A stretch of 64,000 bases of DNA from Iris pallida (GCA_029216955.1 JANAVB010002199.1:17359561-17423560); one strand, 5' to 3'. Positions 53,130 through 64,000 are shown, counted from the stretch's first letter. The notes: generated by a model from the letters alone, not told the origin. Numbers and translations are program-made.

Positions 53130-53950
53130 CGGGATAACCTCATGCGAATGACTTACATAATTATTCTTGATGACACATATTAGGCATGTTACACGATTTC
53201 ATGTTGCATTGCATTCTAGATGATCGTATTTGACCTGTGATATTTACTTGTTTGTTTGTATATTCCCAACTAACATGTGTATATGATTGACTGGACTTAT
53301 TGCATGTTAGAGTCAACTGAAGTGTCGTAGATTCGACTCGGACTGTATCATTGTATGGGAAGGGTAGTTACCATGCATAGGAGATGATTTTTTATGATAG
53401 TTAGCGACTCGAATAAGCTCTGATGTCCATATACCCCTTATTCGAGGAGTCCTTGCGCATAAATGTTGTCCTCAGTTGTATTTCATGTAGATTAGTTTAG
53501 ACCGGTTATTAGTAGTTGTACCTCGTTCACATGTTTATTCTATTACATGATATTTATTGTACTTCATTGTGGCATGCATATTATGTACCTTGTTAAATTC
53601 TCTTCGAAATACTAGTTTTCCTCTACGTTACTGTTGAGCTTATATCACGAGAACTGTTGGAGTTCGTTTATGCAGGATTCAGGTATTGTTAGTCGATACC
53701 TTCTTCGTATTCTTTCGTATTTATTTCCCATCCTATATTTCATATTCTTGTAGATAGAGTTGTGGATGTATTTATAGATACTTATAGATACTTAGACCAG
53801 ATTCTAGATAGTATATGCGTATTTGAGTTGTGCTGGGGTTCACTTGATATGTAGCTGATCATTATCACGTATCATGGTCTTACGTATTTTGTAAGTGTGG
53901 AGTGAAATAACTTTTGTGGTTGCCCATTCAGATATTGTTTTTTGTCAATA
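53130..53950 (+). repeat. Degenerate gypsy-LTR-like fragment
   Basis: Shares phrases and their order with the LTR-like segment ending at 58914 and with the solo LTR ends: GTGGCATGCATATTATGTA, a spaced CAGGTATT, and then GTAGCTGATCATTATCACG before ACGTATTTTG. The terminal GGGGCGTGACA is absent. No coding. Confidence 0.45.
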
Positions 53951-54840
53951 TTACGATGCCATGGTAGTACCTAGGAATAAATAATTGTATTACTTCGAGC
54001 CTACGATTGATTGAAGAGATGAAGGCTTGATAATACATTCACAATTAGGTTATAGTATCCTTTAAACGTTTAGCTTTTAGTATATGTATGTACTTTGTAC
54101 GTATTTATAGATTATTATTAAAGTATGTATTTCATAGATTATTATTAAGAAGACTAGTTAAAAGGATGTTGTAATTTTCTAATTTTTATTAAGAGTATTT
54201 AGGATGACTTAAAAACCGACGTCTTAATTGTTCTAAATTTATTATCATGTAATTTAGTGGTCGAAAACTTAAACATTGAAAGTGGGGGCTGGAAAAGGAT
54301 TTGGTTATCAAATTACTATTATACAATGTATTACTATATATTTTTTAAAGGGGGATAATAATTTATGAGTAATGCTATTCGTACGTCTAAATTATCACTC
54401 CAAACTATTCCTTCTTATTTGGTAGCTAACGTGGAATGTTAAATAATATTAGGTGTCATATGACATGACAAATGTTAACAAAAAAAAATAATTACCCAAT
54501 TTACTTTAATGTTAAAATTAATATTAATATTAGTATTAGTTTTAGCGTTAATATTAATATTAATATTATCGTTAATGTTAATATTAATATTAATATTAAT
54601 ATTAGTATTAGTGTTAATATTAATATTAAATTAATATTAATATTAATATTAATATTAATATTAGTATTAATGATAATATTAATATTAATGTTAACATTAA
54701 TTTTAATTTTAATTTTTAATATTATTTTAATTTTAATTTTTTGCCATGCCAGCTACCTTAACAACATATCACGTAAAATGGGATGATTTAGAGTAACAAT
54801 TTAGAGGGATAAATAGTATTATTTATAATTTATGTAGACG
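53951..54840. repeat. Intergenic AT-rich DNA with ATTAAT array
   Basis: No gene. About 54515-54735 is a compound TTAATA/ATTAAT microsatellite. The rest is unremarkable. Confidence 0.7.
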
Positions 54841-54847
54841 GTGATCA

Positions 54848-55830
54848 TTGCATGTACTCGATACGGATTCCGTGGACCCTTGTCGCATTTCCGGTCGCAC
54901 CTCTCGGCACCAGTGACACCCAGATGCTGTCGTCTTCCCCTGCCTCCAGGTCTTCCAGAATCTCCGATATCCCAACCTTCATGTTTCTGATCGATCCGCC
55001 CTTCATTGCCACGTCAGCCCCTTTCATCTTCACGATGCACCCCGCGTATTCTCTCAACTTGGCGCTGGCTGCAGTCTCCTCCACTACGTGGTTGACGTAG
55101 ATGTCGAACTTAGCGTGCATTCCCTTCTCGACACTGATTCCTTCGACCACGAGGACCTCCTCTAATTCTTCTTGACCAGCCTTCATAGTACTCTTAGGTG
55201 GTCTTGCTACTTGAACTCTTAGGTGGTCTTGCTAAGAGTACTATCAAGGCTGGTGAGGAAGAATTCGAGGAGGAGGTCCTAGTGGTCGAAGGAATCAGTG
55301 TCGAGAAGGGAATGCACGCCAAGTTCGACATCTACGTCAACCTCGTAGTGGAGGAGACTGCAGCCAGCGCCAAGTTGAGAGAATACGCGGGGTGCTTCGT
55401 GAAGATGAAAGGGGTTGACGTGGCAATGAAGGGCGGATCGATCAGAAACATGAAGGTTGGGATATCGGAGATTCTGGAAGACCTGGAGTGTCGAGTTTAT
55501 CGGGGGTGTAGTCGATGGCTACAGGCGCGGGAGGCAAGTGGCGAGTAGCCCGCTTCTCGTCGTGCAGTTCTCCCTCCGTGTAGATGTCCGGGATCGGCAT
55601 CCCGTCGAGGGAGTCGTAGTTCCAGTACGGGAGCGCGAAGGTGTCGTCGCCGATCGATGAGCTTTCCCAGTATGCGCTCGTGGAAGTAGACGTAGAATCG
55701 GTGGAACGGCGTTATGCGACGACGTGGGATGGCATGTGGATAAGTTCAACTCGTGGGATGCTTTGTGCGGAGTGTCGCCGTTATGCGACGACACAGAATG
55801 GCATGTGGATAAGTTTGGGCTGAGGGGGAT
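54848..55830 (-). pseudogene. Polyphenol oxidase pseudogene, rearranged
   Basis: Polyphenol oxidase is a plastid copper enzyme that oxidises phenols to quinones. On the minus strand, 55830-55489 encodes part of the tyrosinase domain (PFHRFYVYFHERILGKLI, then FALPYWNYDSLDGMPIPDIY). The two parts are out of frame because of an extra GATC near 55655. A 69-bp-spaced duplication lies upstream of it (55710 and 55779). The copper-A motif, copper-B histidines and DWL domain are missing. The KFDV domain follows twice: first inverted (plus strand, 55232-55488), then sense on the minus strand (55197-54848) with EVLVVEGISVEKGMHAKFDI and the natural end GIRIEYM. No functional enzyme can be made. Confidence 0.8.
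54944..55488. repeat. Near-perfect inverted repeat of the polyphenol oxidase KFDV domain
   Basis: The arms are 54944-55197 and 55232-55488, about 255 bp each, with only about a dozen differences and one 3-bp indel, around a 34-nt loop. The loop side holds a direct repeat of ACTCTTAGGTGGTCTTG. The inverted match stops exactly where the right arm meets the tyrosinase fragment. A transcript through it in either direction would fold into a long hairpin. Confidence 0.92.
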
Positions 55831-56366
55831 GCCATTGCCACTCCCACTCATGTAGTAGTAGTAGTACTCTGTGCTGCTGCTGCTGCTGCTGCTGCTGCTT
55901 GTTGCAGGCTCTGCGTCGGTGGCGCTCTGCTTGTCCCTTGACCATCCCTTGACTAATATTGCTTTGGAGGAGAGCTGGGAAAGGATTTGGTTTCTTCGGC
56001 TGCACGCACGTCGATAAAGTAAGAGTCAGGAACCGCATGCATGCATGCATGCATGGTTTCAATTCGCATATGTTTATAATATTTATATGTAAATATCAGC
56101 TCTAGAACATTATTTAATACCCATGATGTTGGTGTTGGCTTCCGTGGGGAAGTAGTATCAGCACAAAAACTAGGACAACGAAGAAAGGAACACATACACT
56201 ACTACTAGTCTTCATGACCAAATAATTGAGAGTGAGAGAGAGAGAAGAAAAAATTACGTGGAGTTGCTCCCTTTGGATCCTCTTAAATGTATATGTGTTG
56301 TTTGTACGAAAAAATTTAAGAGCCGAACAAACAAAACAAATTTAAGAGCCGAAAGTTATGTACAGT
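55831..56366. other. Intergenic with short microsatellites
   Basis: (CTG)n at about 55872-55900 and (GCAT)n at about 56034-56054. No supported gene. Confidence 0.5.
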
Positions 56367-56808
56367 AATGTTGTAAAACCGGACCGGACCGGTGGTTGGA
56401 CCGGATCCAACCGGTTTAAACCAAAAAATCGGTCCGGTTCGACTAAAACCGGGTCTTTTAAAGAACCATCAATTTTTTGTCAAAACCGGGTTCAACCGGT
56501 GAACCGGCCAATTTTTGTTATTTTTCCATTGTAAAAAAATCAAAATAAATTATTATGAGAAATTTGGACCATTTGATTTTTTATTTGATTTTAATCGACC
56601 TTATAGTTGTAAAATTAAATCGAACTAACATACTTATGACCAAACCAAACTAAACCAAAAAATAAATATGGATATTTACCTATTTGAACCAAACTAAACC
56701 AAGTCTATTGAACTCCAATTGAATCCTGGTTGAACCTCGGTTGAACCCCAGTCCGACCTATACCAAAAACTTTCAGTTCGATCATCGGTCCGGTTTTTAA
56801 AACATCGA
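56367..56808. mobile_element. hAT-like MITE
   Basis: Ends are AATGTTGTAAAACCGG and the complement of TCGATGTTTTAAAAACCGG, flanked by an exact 8-bp TSD, TGTACAGT (56359-56366 and 56809-56816). 442 bp, with repeated AACCGG/CCGGTT phrases. Non-coding. Confidence 0.75.
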
Positions 56809-56816
56809 TGTACAGT

Positions 56817-57655
56817 TGCTCTCTTTAGATCTTCCTAAATATTGTTGTCTCTTTGTACGACAACTACAGCTGTAAACTTGAGAGAGGATTTATATGTAGG
56901 CCACTCTTCTTTAACTCTGGATCGGGAGTCATAATTTGACAGCTACTGACTTCCTACTTTCTTTCACATGCGATTCTTCACAACTACAACTACCCCCAGT
57001 TGAGTAACATACACAACATAATATTTTGATTGCAGAAAATTACATGTAGATTATGTAGAGTTTCTCTCTTTGGATCTTCTTTTTTATATATATATATATT
57101 TTTTCTTTGGATCTTCTTTTATATATAAATATATATAGTATTATGTTTAATGTTAATAATTCATGGATAATAATATATGTGACATAGATTGGCTAGGTGC
57201 ATTTTAGATAGTTTTATTTTAGCCTAGTTAGGGTGTTGCTAGTGACTAGTGTAGGCCACCCAAACCCAATCAAATCAACTCTGGTCAAGCCCAAACTTGG
57301 TCCACACTTGTACAAGATGTAGAACTCTAACCAAGCCTTTACCTGACCCACGTGGTGCACACACAAGTGTGTGGACAACACACAACATTAGCAGATGTGT
57401 ATTTTCGGATTAAAGTGGTGGCTACCACTTTTAGTTGTCAAAACCACCTTCCCACTACCTCCACTTGTCCTATAACTTTGCCACAACCTTCCTCTCTCAA
57501 CCCCCAACATTCCTATGGGTCATTTTACCCTCATTCCATTCATTAACTATCCCAAAAATTCCTCACAAACCCGTTGGACTGAATGTGATTTCAGAACAGG
57601 ACTGCCGGATAGTGCTGACTTCAACATCGTTTTGTGCCACAAAAACAATAGGTAC
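56817..57655. other. Intergenic, no supported gene
   Basis: AT-rich, with a duplicated TTTGGATCTTCTTTT phrase near 57075-57120. Short open frames show no recognisable domain. Confidence 0.4.
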
Positions 57656-58914
57656 TGTAAACCCTGTTTTTTTCAAAAAAAAAAATATTTTATATAAAAA
57701 TTATATTTTATTTATTTTTAAGGTTTATCTATTTATTAATATAATTATTTTAATTTAGTCGTCATAGCGGTCAATGGTTACATTATGTACATTTATGACA
57801 AAATGTACATCATAACGTTAGAAATTTTATAAAAATATTGTTAGAAAGTTTCGGGACGAAATGTATATATAGTTAGGTGAAAATTTGATTACTTGGACTT
57901 GATTTTCGTGACGGACTTTCACACTCCACTTTCGGTTGCAGGTAAGTATACCTTGCCACTATGTCATTTCTTTTTGTTACATTTCATTAAATGCTACTTT
58001 ATTGTTGACTTACAATTGCGCGTCCGAGTATAACTCTGGTTGCAACCAACGAGATACGTTGGTCGTTACAGTAGCCTAGTCTATTAAAGACTACCCATGT
58101 AATGCAGAACGGATATACTAGTATCTCAATGGACCCTGACACATGCTTGGACACGGTGATGTAATACAGAGATACATGACATGTATCACCGCATTCGACT
58201 GATCATCAGTGCAGTCAGGACGTACGACGTTATAGTTCATGCTAGATGCTTTCATTATAACATATTAGGCCCCACATTGGGGATTGAGCGTGTCGTTAAG
58301 TCGACTCGCTCTAGATGCATTGGGTGGGGAAGACAGTTACTAGACGGAGGGGCTGCTATTGGCATTTGTTGTTGGCAGGGAACCCCACTACGAGATGATC
58401 TCATGTTCGGAGAGTCTCATTCGTCGAAAGTTGTTCTCATTGCATTTACACATAGTCGATAGAAAACCCCTAATTCTTTATGCTTTTTTATACCACAGTG
58501 GCATGTATATTATGTATCATGTTGCATCCCGTAGAGGACCTGGTCTTCTTTCAGGTTAGTTAAGTAGGTTGCAGAGTTATTGTCGGATATTTGCTAAGCA
58601 CCTATTTCATTACAGGTATTACTCCTTTAGTATGCATGTTTCATTTCTATATTCATACCTGCTTGATTTATGTAGTATTTATATACCCTTTTTCTCTCGT
58701 GTAGGCTAGTATGATTAACGGACTGCAGAGTAGTATTCATATTTTCATTTCTTTGTGATTCTGTTATATGGATTGAGATATAGAGTGATATATCGATAGT
58801 TACACCATTTTAAACAGCTTATACGTATTTGAGTCAGATCAGAGTCTGGTTGAATACGTAGCTGGCCAATGCCACGTGGCTCGGTCCCGCGTATTTTGGG
58901 ACTGGGGCGTGACA
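57656..58914 (+). repeat. Gypsy-LTR-like segment
   Basis: The right end, GGGACTGGGGCGTGACA at 58914, is the same terminus as in the solo LTRs ending at 21065 and 22275. It is preceded by a matching TACGTAGCTGGC block. A possible start, TGTAAACCCTG at 57656, gives about 1.26 kb. The 5-bp flanks (GGTAC and ATTGC) do not match, so one end may be lost or misplaced. Confidence 0.5.
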
Positions 58915-59835
58915 ATTGCATCCGCTAATTACACCATTTATGTACGTGAAAATTTCATACTTAGTGATATGGATAGTGGTATACAACTCAACATTTTGCA
59001 GAGGGTTTTTTAGTTTTTTGTTGTTGTTTCTCAGGGCTTTTGATATGAAGGGATCGAGGTCACCTGGAACATTATGGAAGTCTACAAATCTAGTAGGAAC
59101 ATCAACTTCGTTACCAAGATGTTCACCTCCGGCATACCTGAGTTCATGGCCCAGAGGTATATTAGGAGGAATACAATGAAAAATAAATTGTTGTTGTAAT
59201 TTCTTTGTGGCAGTAATTTGATTGAATATTTTAAACAAATCATGATTGAATTGGTGGAAGGAAATCATTGTAATTGTCTGTTATACTTTGCATTCAGCCG
59301 TACACAAGGGCATGTTATGTTGGCTGAGTTTGGAAGCATATGTTCACCACATGTTCGATAAAATTTCTAACATAGATCTTTCCTTCTTTGTATTTCTGTT
59401 CGTAGCTGATTCACATCTAGTATTTAGTACTGATATTTTGTTTTATATCCATAAATTATAATGATGATTTTCTCTAGTTTGCATTGAATTTGCACTATAT
59501 GTATAAAATATGATATTGAACTACTAATCCAAAGTTGGGAACACTAATTCATATGTAACACCTTGCACGCAGTATCAGAAGCAAAATTTGATATTTGATG
59601 CCACAACTCACTACAATGTGTACCACAACAATTGTTGCAATAATATCAAAACGATACTTTATATTGCATCTGCCAGTTGAAACGTAGATGGACATTCTGC
59701 TATTTTCTTTTGTTAAATAGTATTACTTTTTATGACATGCTCAAACTTTAAGCTTTCTTATTTACTTGATCCCCGAAATCTTTTATTACTTATCTTTCAC
59801 AAACCTATTCATGATGTATCTTTCTTGTGAATTAG
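58915..59835. other. Unassigned region, exon-like stretch at 58920-59180
   Basis: A block at about 59035-59180 is open on both strands. The minus frame has LGHELRYAGGEHLGNEVD and RFVDFHNVPGDLDPF; a plus frame has NINFVTKMFTSGIPEFMAQR. Neither was recognised. It adjoins other captured gene pieces, so it may be a third captured exon. The remaining DNA shows nothing. Confidence 0.3.
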
Positions 59836-59941
59836 ATTTCAAGAGTTATTCTTTCAAACAAAGTACAAAGAAGCTGCAGAGCTTGCTGCCGACACTCCAC
59901 AAGGCATTCTAAGGATACTCGAAACTGTTGCTAAATTTCAG
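59836..59941 (+). pseudogene. Clathrin heavy chain exon fragment
   Basis: Between an AG acceptor and a GT donor, this piece encodes [17 protein letters not shown] and then DTPQGILR and ETVAKFQ. This is the conserved segment just after the N-terminal beta-propeller of clathrin heavy chain, the vesicle coat protein. It is about 35 of some 1700 residues. No other clathrin exon was found nearby, and substitutions at conserved positions suggest decay. Intron borders are kept, so it came by DNA duplication rather than from an mRNA. Confidence 0.75.
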
Positions 59942-60162
59942 GTTTTATCAATAATCCAAATTCAAGGAGGAAGCGTCCATACAGAAGATACTTCCAGAAA
60001 TCTGTCTTAATTTCTATAGTAAACTTTCCTACTAAACTGAACTAGTGCTGCAATCAACTTATTTATATCTCCTTTGGTCTTGCTTTGGTAATTGCATCTC
60101 ATACATTGACCTATGGGAAATTTAAAACCGCTTGATACATTTTCCATGACACGTTGAAACAG

Positions 60163-60725
60163 AGAGCTTGCGTTAAGAAACTTTCTAGAAAAGCTAAGCT
60201 CGAGGATATCAAATCAACGAAGCAAATTGTTGCACTCCTTATCCAAAGCACAGCAGTGGTCATTATCCAAAGCATAATGAAGAACAACGCTTACGTATCA
60301 ACTGCTGATAAGGTTGGTCCATATCCTATTTTCAGTTATTTCTAAATCTATTAACATTACCATTATAGGCTGTTTTTTTCTTAGGTGGAGGCTTTATTTG
60401 AATTAATAAAAGGGATTATAAAAGATATTGATGAGACTCCAAATGATGAGGTGCACATTGAAATAAATATTACTATATGAATGTTAACATTTTTCGGATA
60501 ATCATAATCCGTATATTGCATGCTAGTGCTTCTGGAATATGGCTTTGGCAACACCTATTGCCCAAACTAGCATGCAGCGAATCGTGCTTCCTAATAGCCT
60601 AGAGAATTTCTTGCCCATGTTTCAACTTCTTACAGCTTGATGAAGAGGATTTCAAGGAGGAGCAGAATTCTGTTGCACAGCTGATTCACATGTTGTGTAA
60701 TTAGGATGCTAAAGAGATGTTGCAG
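60163..60725 (+). pseudogene. VPS35 gene fragment (retromer subunit)
   Basis: Three exon-like pieces with GT-AG borders: 60163-60312 (ACVKKLSRKAKLED, KQIVALL, IQSIMKNNAYVSTADK), 60385-60450 (VEALFELIKGIIKDIDE) and 60636-60725 (LDEEDFKEEQNSVAQLIHML). They follow an N-terminal part of plant VPS35, the cargo-binding core of retromer. The first lacks about 30 residues between KQIVALL and IQSIMKNN. The third has an in-frame TAG shortly after LIHML. About 80 codons of roughly 790 remain, so it is non-functional. Confidence 0.78.
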
Positions 60726-61312
60726 GTAAGCAACAAGATTTTATGCGCCATTTTTGTGAATATCCCCATTGTGAATGATGTCATTGCTTGCCACTATCTT
60801 TACATAAGGGTAAAGAGGGACTCTGATGAACATTCTTTTTTGCAATGGGATTATATTTCAAGTTTCACCCTATGATAATAGAGAATTGGTTATTGATGTT
60901 CAATAGTTTGGACTTAAAGGAGAATTGGTTATTGATGTTCAACAGTTTGGAATTAAAGAGGGACTCTGATGAACATTCTTTTGATGAGCTATTATTTATG
61001 TTGGATATTTTCAACATGAAGAATGTTCAAAATATACCAGCAGTGACTAACACATCTATGCATTTGATGGTTATACATGCCAATGAGATTGTTTTCTGTA
61101 ATGTTGGACACGCTAACACAACAAATAAAGGATGCGACTGGCCAAGGAGAATGGTTTATATTGTGTTTGGTAGTCTTTTGTGTGTAGATACGTTTATTTA
61201 CTGCATTATGTTCGAGGCATGCTTGGATACTTGGGATTTACCTGGATTAGTGTGTATCAGGTGGATTGTTTCCCTGATTAATTACGACAGTTTGTAGCAA
61301 TATGAAACTGCA
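60726..61312. repeat. Spacer with small direct repeats
   Basis: GAGAATTGGTTATTGATG recurs with a 39-bp period (60881 and 60920). GAGGGACTCTGATGAACATT recurs at 60815 and 60958. An open frame across 60845-61297 has no recognised domain and includes these repeats. Confidence 0.55.
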
Positions 61313-61737
61313 GACTAACCACAACTGGATATGTTTTTATCCTAGCAGGAGCTGCAATATTCTGGGGATCATGTAAACAAACTATCATAGCTAGAAGTAC
61401 AATGAATTCTGAAATGATAGCTTTGAACACTACTTGTACAGAATTCGAATGGCTTAGAAATCTTATTATGCATATACCTATTTCTGTTCATCATGTTCCT
61501 GCAATTTCCATAAACTGTGATAATAAATCGGTTATTGAACTACTAAAACATGATTCTATGAATGCTAAGATGAACAGGCACCTACAGCCGCGCTTCAAAT
61601 CCATAAAGAGCCTATTGAAAAAATATGTGGTTCTTGACTATATAAAGTCAGAAAAGAACCTTGCAGACCACTTGACGAAGGGTCTGTCTAGGACATTGAT
61701 CCTAGAATCATCGATGGGGATGGGATTAAGCCCATAG
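61313..61737 (+). pseudogene. Copia RNase H C-terminal fragment (second family)
   Basis: Encodes TTGYVFILAGAAIFWGSCKQ, then ARSTMNSEMIAL, CDNKSVIEL and a terminal KNLADHLTKGLSR, the end of a Ty1/copia pol. Sequence differs clearly from the element at 45839-53024. Everything upstream (gag, protease, integrase, reverse transcriptase) is missing. Confidence 0.85.
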
Positions 61738-62358
61738 TATAGTCACCAGCAGTGGCAACCCAACCGAGTCTGACTAGAGATCCCAAGAAGCCGGTTCAAT
61801 GGGTAAAAACAAGCTGGACTAGGTGACTATTATGGAACACAGACCTTGAGATTAAATTCTCTTTAAAATAAAAGCCCAAGAGGCTGTATATGTGTACATT
61901 GATACCCCATCCCTATGGTGACAGTATTCCTTTTGTGATATGGATAGGGTGAGGTTAAACTCTTAATAAGTCCAAGCATGATATGCAGCGTTGATTCCTA
62001 TCACCAATCCTTAAGGACTTACCTATATGAGAGGTCGTGAGGGCCGCGACTATAGGACAGGGTGATCCTAGACAACTCTCATGAATGTGTAAAAGTGCGC
62101 ATGGCCAATCAAAGTGCCACCCGATAGACCCAAGAACCTCTAGCGTATTATGTGTGCTATTTTCTGAATCTGGTTCAAGAAGTCTGATTCAAGGCATAGT
62201 CCATCAAGCACTTCTTCAGACAAAGACAATAGTAACTAAGTGAGATTCAAGACTGTAGTCCATCTCATCTATGCATAGTATATATTTGCCTAGAAATTCT
62301 CTATCAATTCTTATTCCCTTGTCATCTCTATGTTTTTCGGAACTCGACTTCTTTTTTT

Positions 62359-62391
<33 letters not shown>

Positions 62392-62401
62392 AGGGGGGAA
62401 T

Positions 62402-62899
62402 TGTTGCATGTTACATGCAAAAGCCAAGTCCTCAAAAGCCAAGTCTTCAACACGTGTCATTTTTCTTTGCTTGAGTAACGTTGGAGACTTAGCCTCTTTT
62501 GGCTAATTTTAGTATGGACTATTTTAAGCATAGACTATCTTTAGCATATACTTAATGCTATATAAGAGAGCATCCTTTCAAATGAAAAATACAAGTTCAG
62601 TCTCTCTCTCTCGAACTCTCTCTTTCATTATAAAACAATCGATATTCGTAAAGTTCTTTGTTGTTTTCTGGACAACGCAAAAGTTCAGGTCACTCTTTTC
62701 GAGTTGTGTGCGACGAGGAGATACCGGTAGAGCGGAGGTTTCACCACTAGGAGCATTCGGATCAAGTCTACACATAGACCCGAATCAACTCTTAGGACAG
62801 TACGTGCTTCGTGAGCGACTTTTCCGGAGGCCGGTAACATTTACTTTATTTTATTTTGTTTGCAGATTTTTAAAGGAAGAAATGGATTAATTTCCAACA
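62402..62899 (+). repeat. 3' LTR of the truncated second copia element
   Basis: Starts TGTTGCATGTTACATGC right after a polypurine/poly-G tract (62375-62398) and ends TTTCCAACA. The inverted TGTTG/CAACA ends fit an LTR of 498 bp. The 660 bp between the RNase H stop and this LTR are 3' non-coding. No 5' LTR is in the window. Confidence 0.8.
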
Positions 62900-62976
62900 A
62901 TCTCTGCCTCCATTCGTCCCTGCATCCTTCGAGACAAATTCTGTTGCCCCCTCTACTTGAACGCCTACGCATGGCC

Positions 62977-64000
62977 TGTTAGTCCCGGGGGCTTGATCAA
63001 AGATGAAAACTAATGCAATCGAGATCTGAGATGTCACACAAAACTTTGTGATGATCAAACTCAAGATCTACGAATAAAACTAAATAGCCAAATTACAATA
63101 TGAAGGAGAAAAATAGCAAAGAGAAGATCTCTTGTTCTTCCTTGCAAACGTGTTGCAATTGGGACAGAACAAGTTACAATAATCTAGAGAGATGAGAAGA
63201 AGAAGAACAATGCTGGGGTGTCAAAACACCGTTGCTCAAAGCAAGATTCGCCCCACACGATCTGCTTCCAGGAACCAGCAAGTTTGAAGAACTTGTGGAA
63301 CGCTCGATGTCACCTCTGTTCTGACTCCTCGGATGGACTTGCAATGGCGGCAGCAACTCTCTCTCTCTCTTTCTCCTTTTCTGACTTGTATTTTCGTGGT
63401 TGTCACAAAGGAGGTCAGAAGAGAGTATTTATAGAGAGGGTGGAAACCCTAGCCGCCTCATCAGTTATGAAAATATTGAATCAAATCACAAAAAGATAGC
63501 AACGAATTAATTCTAATCCCACAAAGATAGGAACTGAATTAATTCAAATCTCACAAATATAGTAACGAAATTAATTCAAATCCCACAAAGATAGGATCTG
63601 AATTAATCGCATTGATTCACCCTTTCCATAACCGATTTGAAATCTGCACAGTCAGCGTAGCCCTCCATGCGGCAGCAGCAGCAGCAGCCTGGCCGCATGG
63701 ACCGCTTGGGCCGCATGGACCGCATGGACCGCATGTGCCGCATGTGCCGCATGAGCCGCATGGACCGCATGAACCGCATGAGCCGCATGAGCCGTATGAG
63801 CCGCATGGACCGCATGGACCGCATGAGCCGCATGAGCCGCATGGACCGCATGAGCCGCATGAGCCGCATGAACCGCATCAACCGCATGAACCGCATGGCC
63901 GCATGGCCGCATGAGCCGCATGAGGCCGCATATGAGCCGCATGCCGCATAAGACCGCATGGCCGCATATGAGCCGCATAAAGACCGCATGACTGCTGACG
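62977..64000 (-). repeat. Inverted LTR of the first copia family, cut by the window edge
   Basis: The complement of 62977-63660 follows the 3' portion of the LTRs at 45839 and 51781, ending GGGACTAACA. From about 63665 to at least 63995 it is a long array of GCCGCATGA-type units, the same minisatellite as in the 3' LTR at 51781-53024 and at least as long. The start of the LTR is beyond the window, so solo LTR or full element cannot be told. Confidence 0.85.
63665..63995. repeat. ATGAGCCGC-type minisatellite
   Basis: About 35 units of mostly 9 bp (CGCATGAGC, CGCATGGAC variants). Its 3-codon periodicity keeps several frames open, producing meaningless open frames on both strands. Confidence 0.9.

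Noticed and set aside
54472..54786. Ile/Asn-rich open frame
   Set aside because: Translation of the ATTAAT compound microsatellite.
60845..61297. Open frame of 150 codons between the VPS35 and copia fragments
   Set aside because: No recognised domain, built partly on short direct repeats, no clear gene context.
63665..63995. Regular short repeats that might suggest a CRISPR array
   Set aside because: No unique spacers between repeats, units are 9 bp, and the DNA is plant nuclear. It is an LTR minisatellite.

Overview
The window is nuclear DNA from a flowering plant. It holds GT-AG introns in AT-rich DNA, a caffeate-type O-methyltransferase, a plant RING gene, Ty1/copia and Ty3/gypsy-type LTRs, and CACTA, hAT, Mutator and Tourist elements plus a plant-type Helitron. 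The species cannot be told from the sequence. Only two host genes look functional: the 3' part of a RING-finger E3 ligase gene (1509-5231, +) and a complete four-exon O-methyltransferase gene (24272-26641, -). No tRNA, rRNA or CRISPR array was seen. Exon borders, target-site duplications (TSDs) and element ends were read by eye.

Layout. 1-5231: RING gene, with a small MITE and a tRNA-derived SINE in its introns. 6046-15690: an old solo LTR (minus strand) broken by a CACTA transposon (7722-11681) and by a younger solo LTR (12097-15393). 16252-22275: a second LTR of the same family as the first, in plus orientation, broken by another solo LTR (18053-21065) and a hAT MITE (21206-21883). 22276-24271: duplicated spacer with a Mutator-type MITE. 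24272-26641: O-methyltransferase gene with a MITE in intron 2. 27059-42972: a Tourist MITE split by a 15.5-kb Helitron (27370-42874, minus). 43234-43669: an unbroken sister copy of that MITE. 45461-45723: LINE remnant. 45839-53024: complete but mutated copia element. 54848-55830: rearranged polyphenol oxidase pseudogene containing a near-perfect inverted repeat. 56367-58914: hAT MITE and an LTR-like piece. 59836-60725: adjoining fragments of clathrin heavy chain and VPS35 genes. 61313-62899: truncated copia element of another family. 62977-64000: third LTR of the first copia family, inverted and cut by the window edge.

The most notable unit is the Helitron. Its TC start, its CTAG end with the 3' hairpin, and a clean A/T insertion site can all be read directly. 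Both of its genes splice to uninterrupted frames: Rep-helicase (10 exons, about 1626 aa) and RPA-like single-strand DNA-binding protein (11 exons, about 514 aa). It therefore looks autonomous. Second is the inverted duplication of the polyphenol oxidase KFDV domain (54944-55488). If transcribed, it would fold into a long hairpin RNA that could feed small RNAs against active polyphenol oxidase genes. The other genes do not form a pathway; the window is mainly a record of nested transposition and LTR recombination around two ordinary genes.
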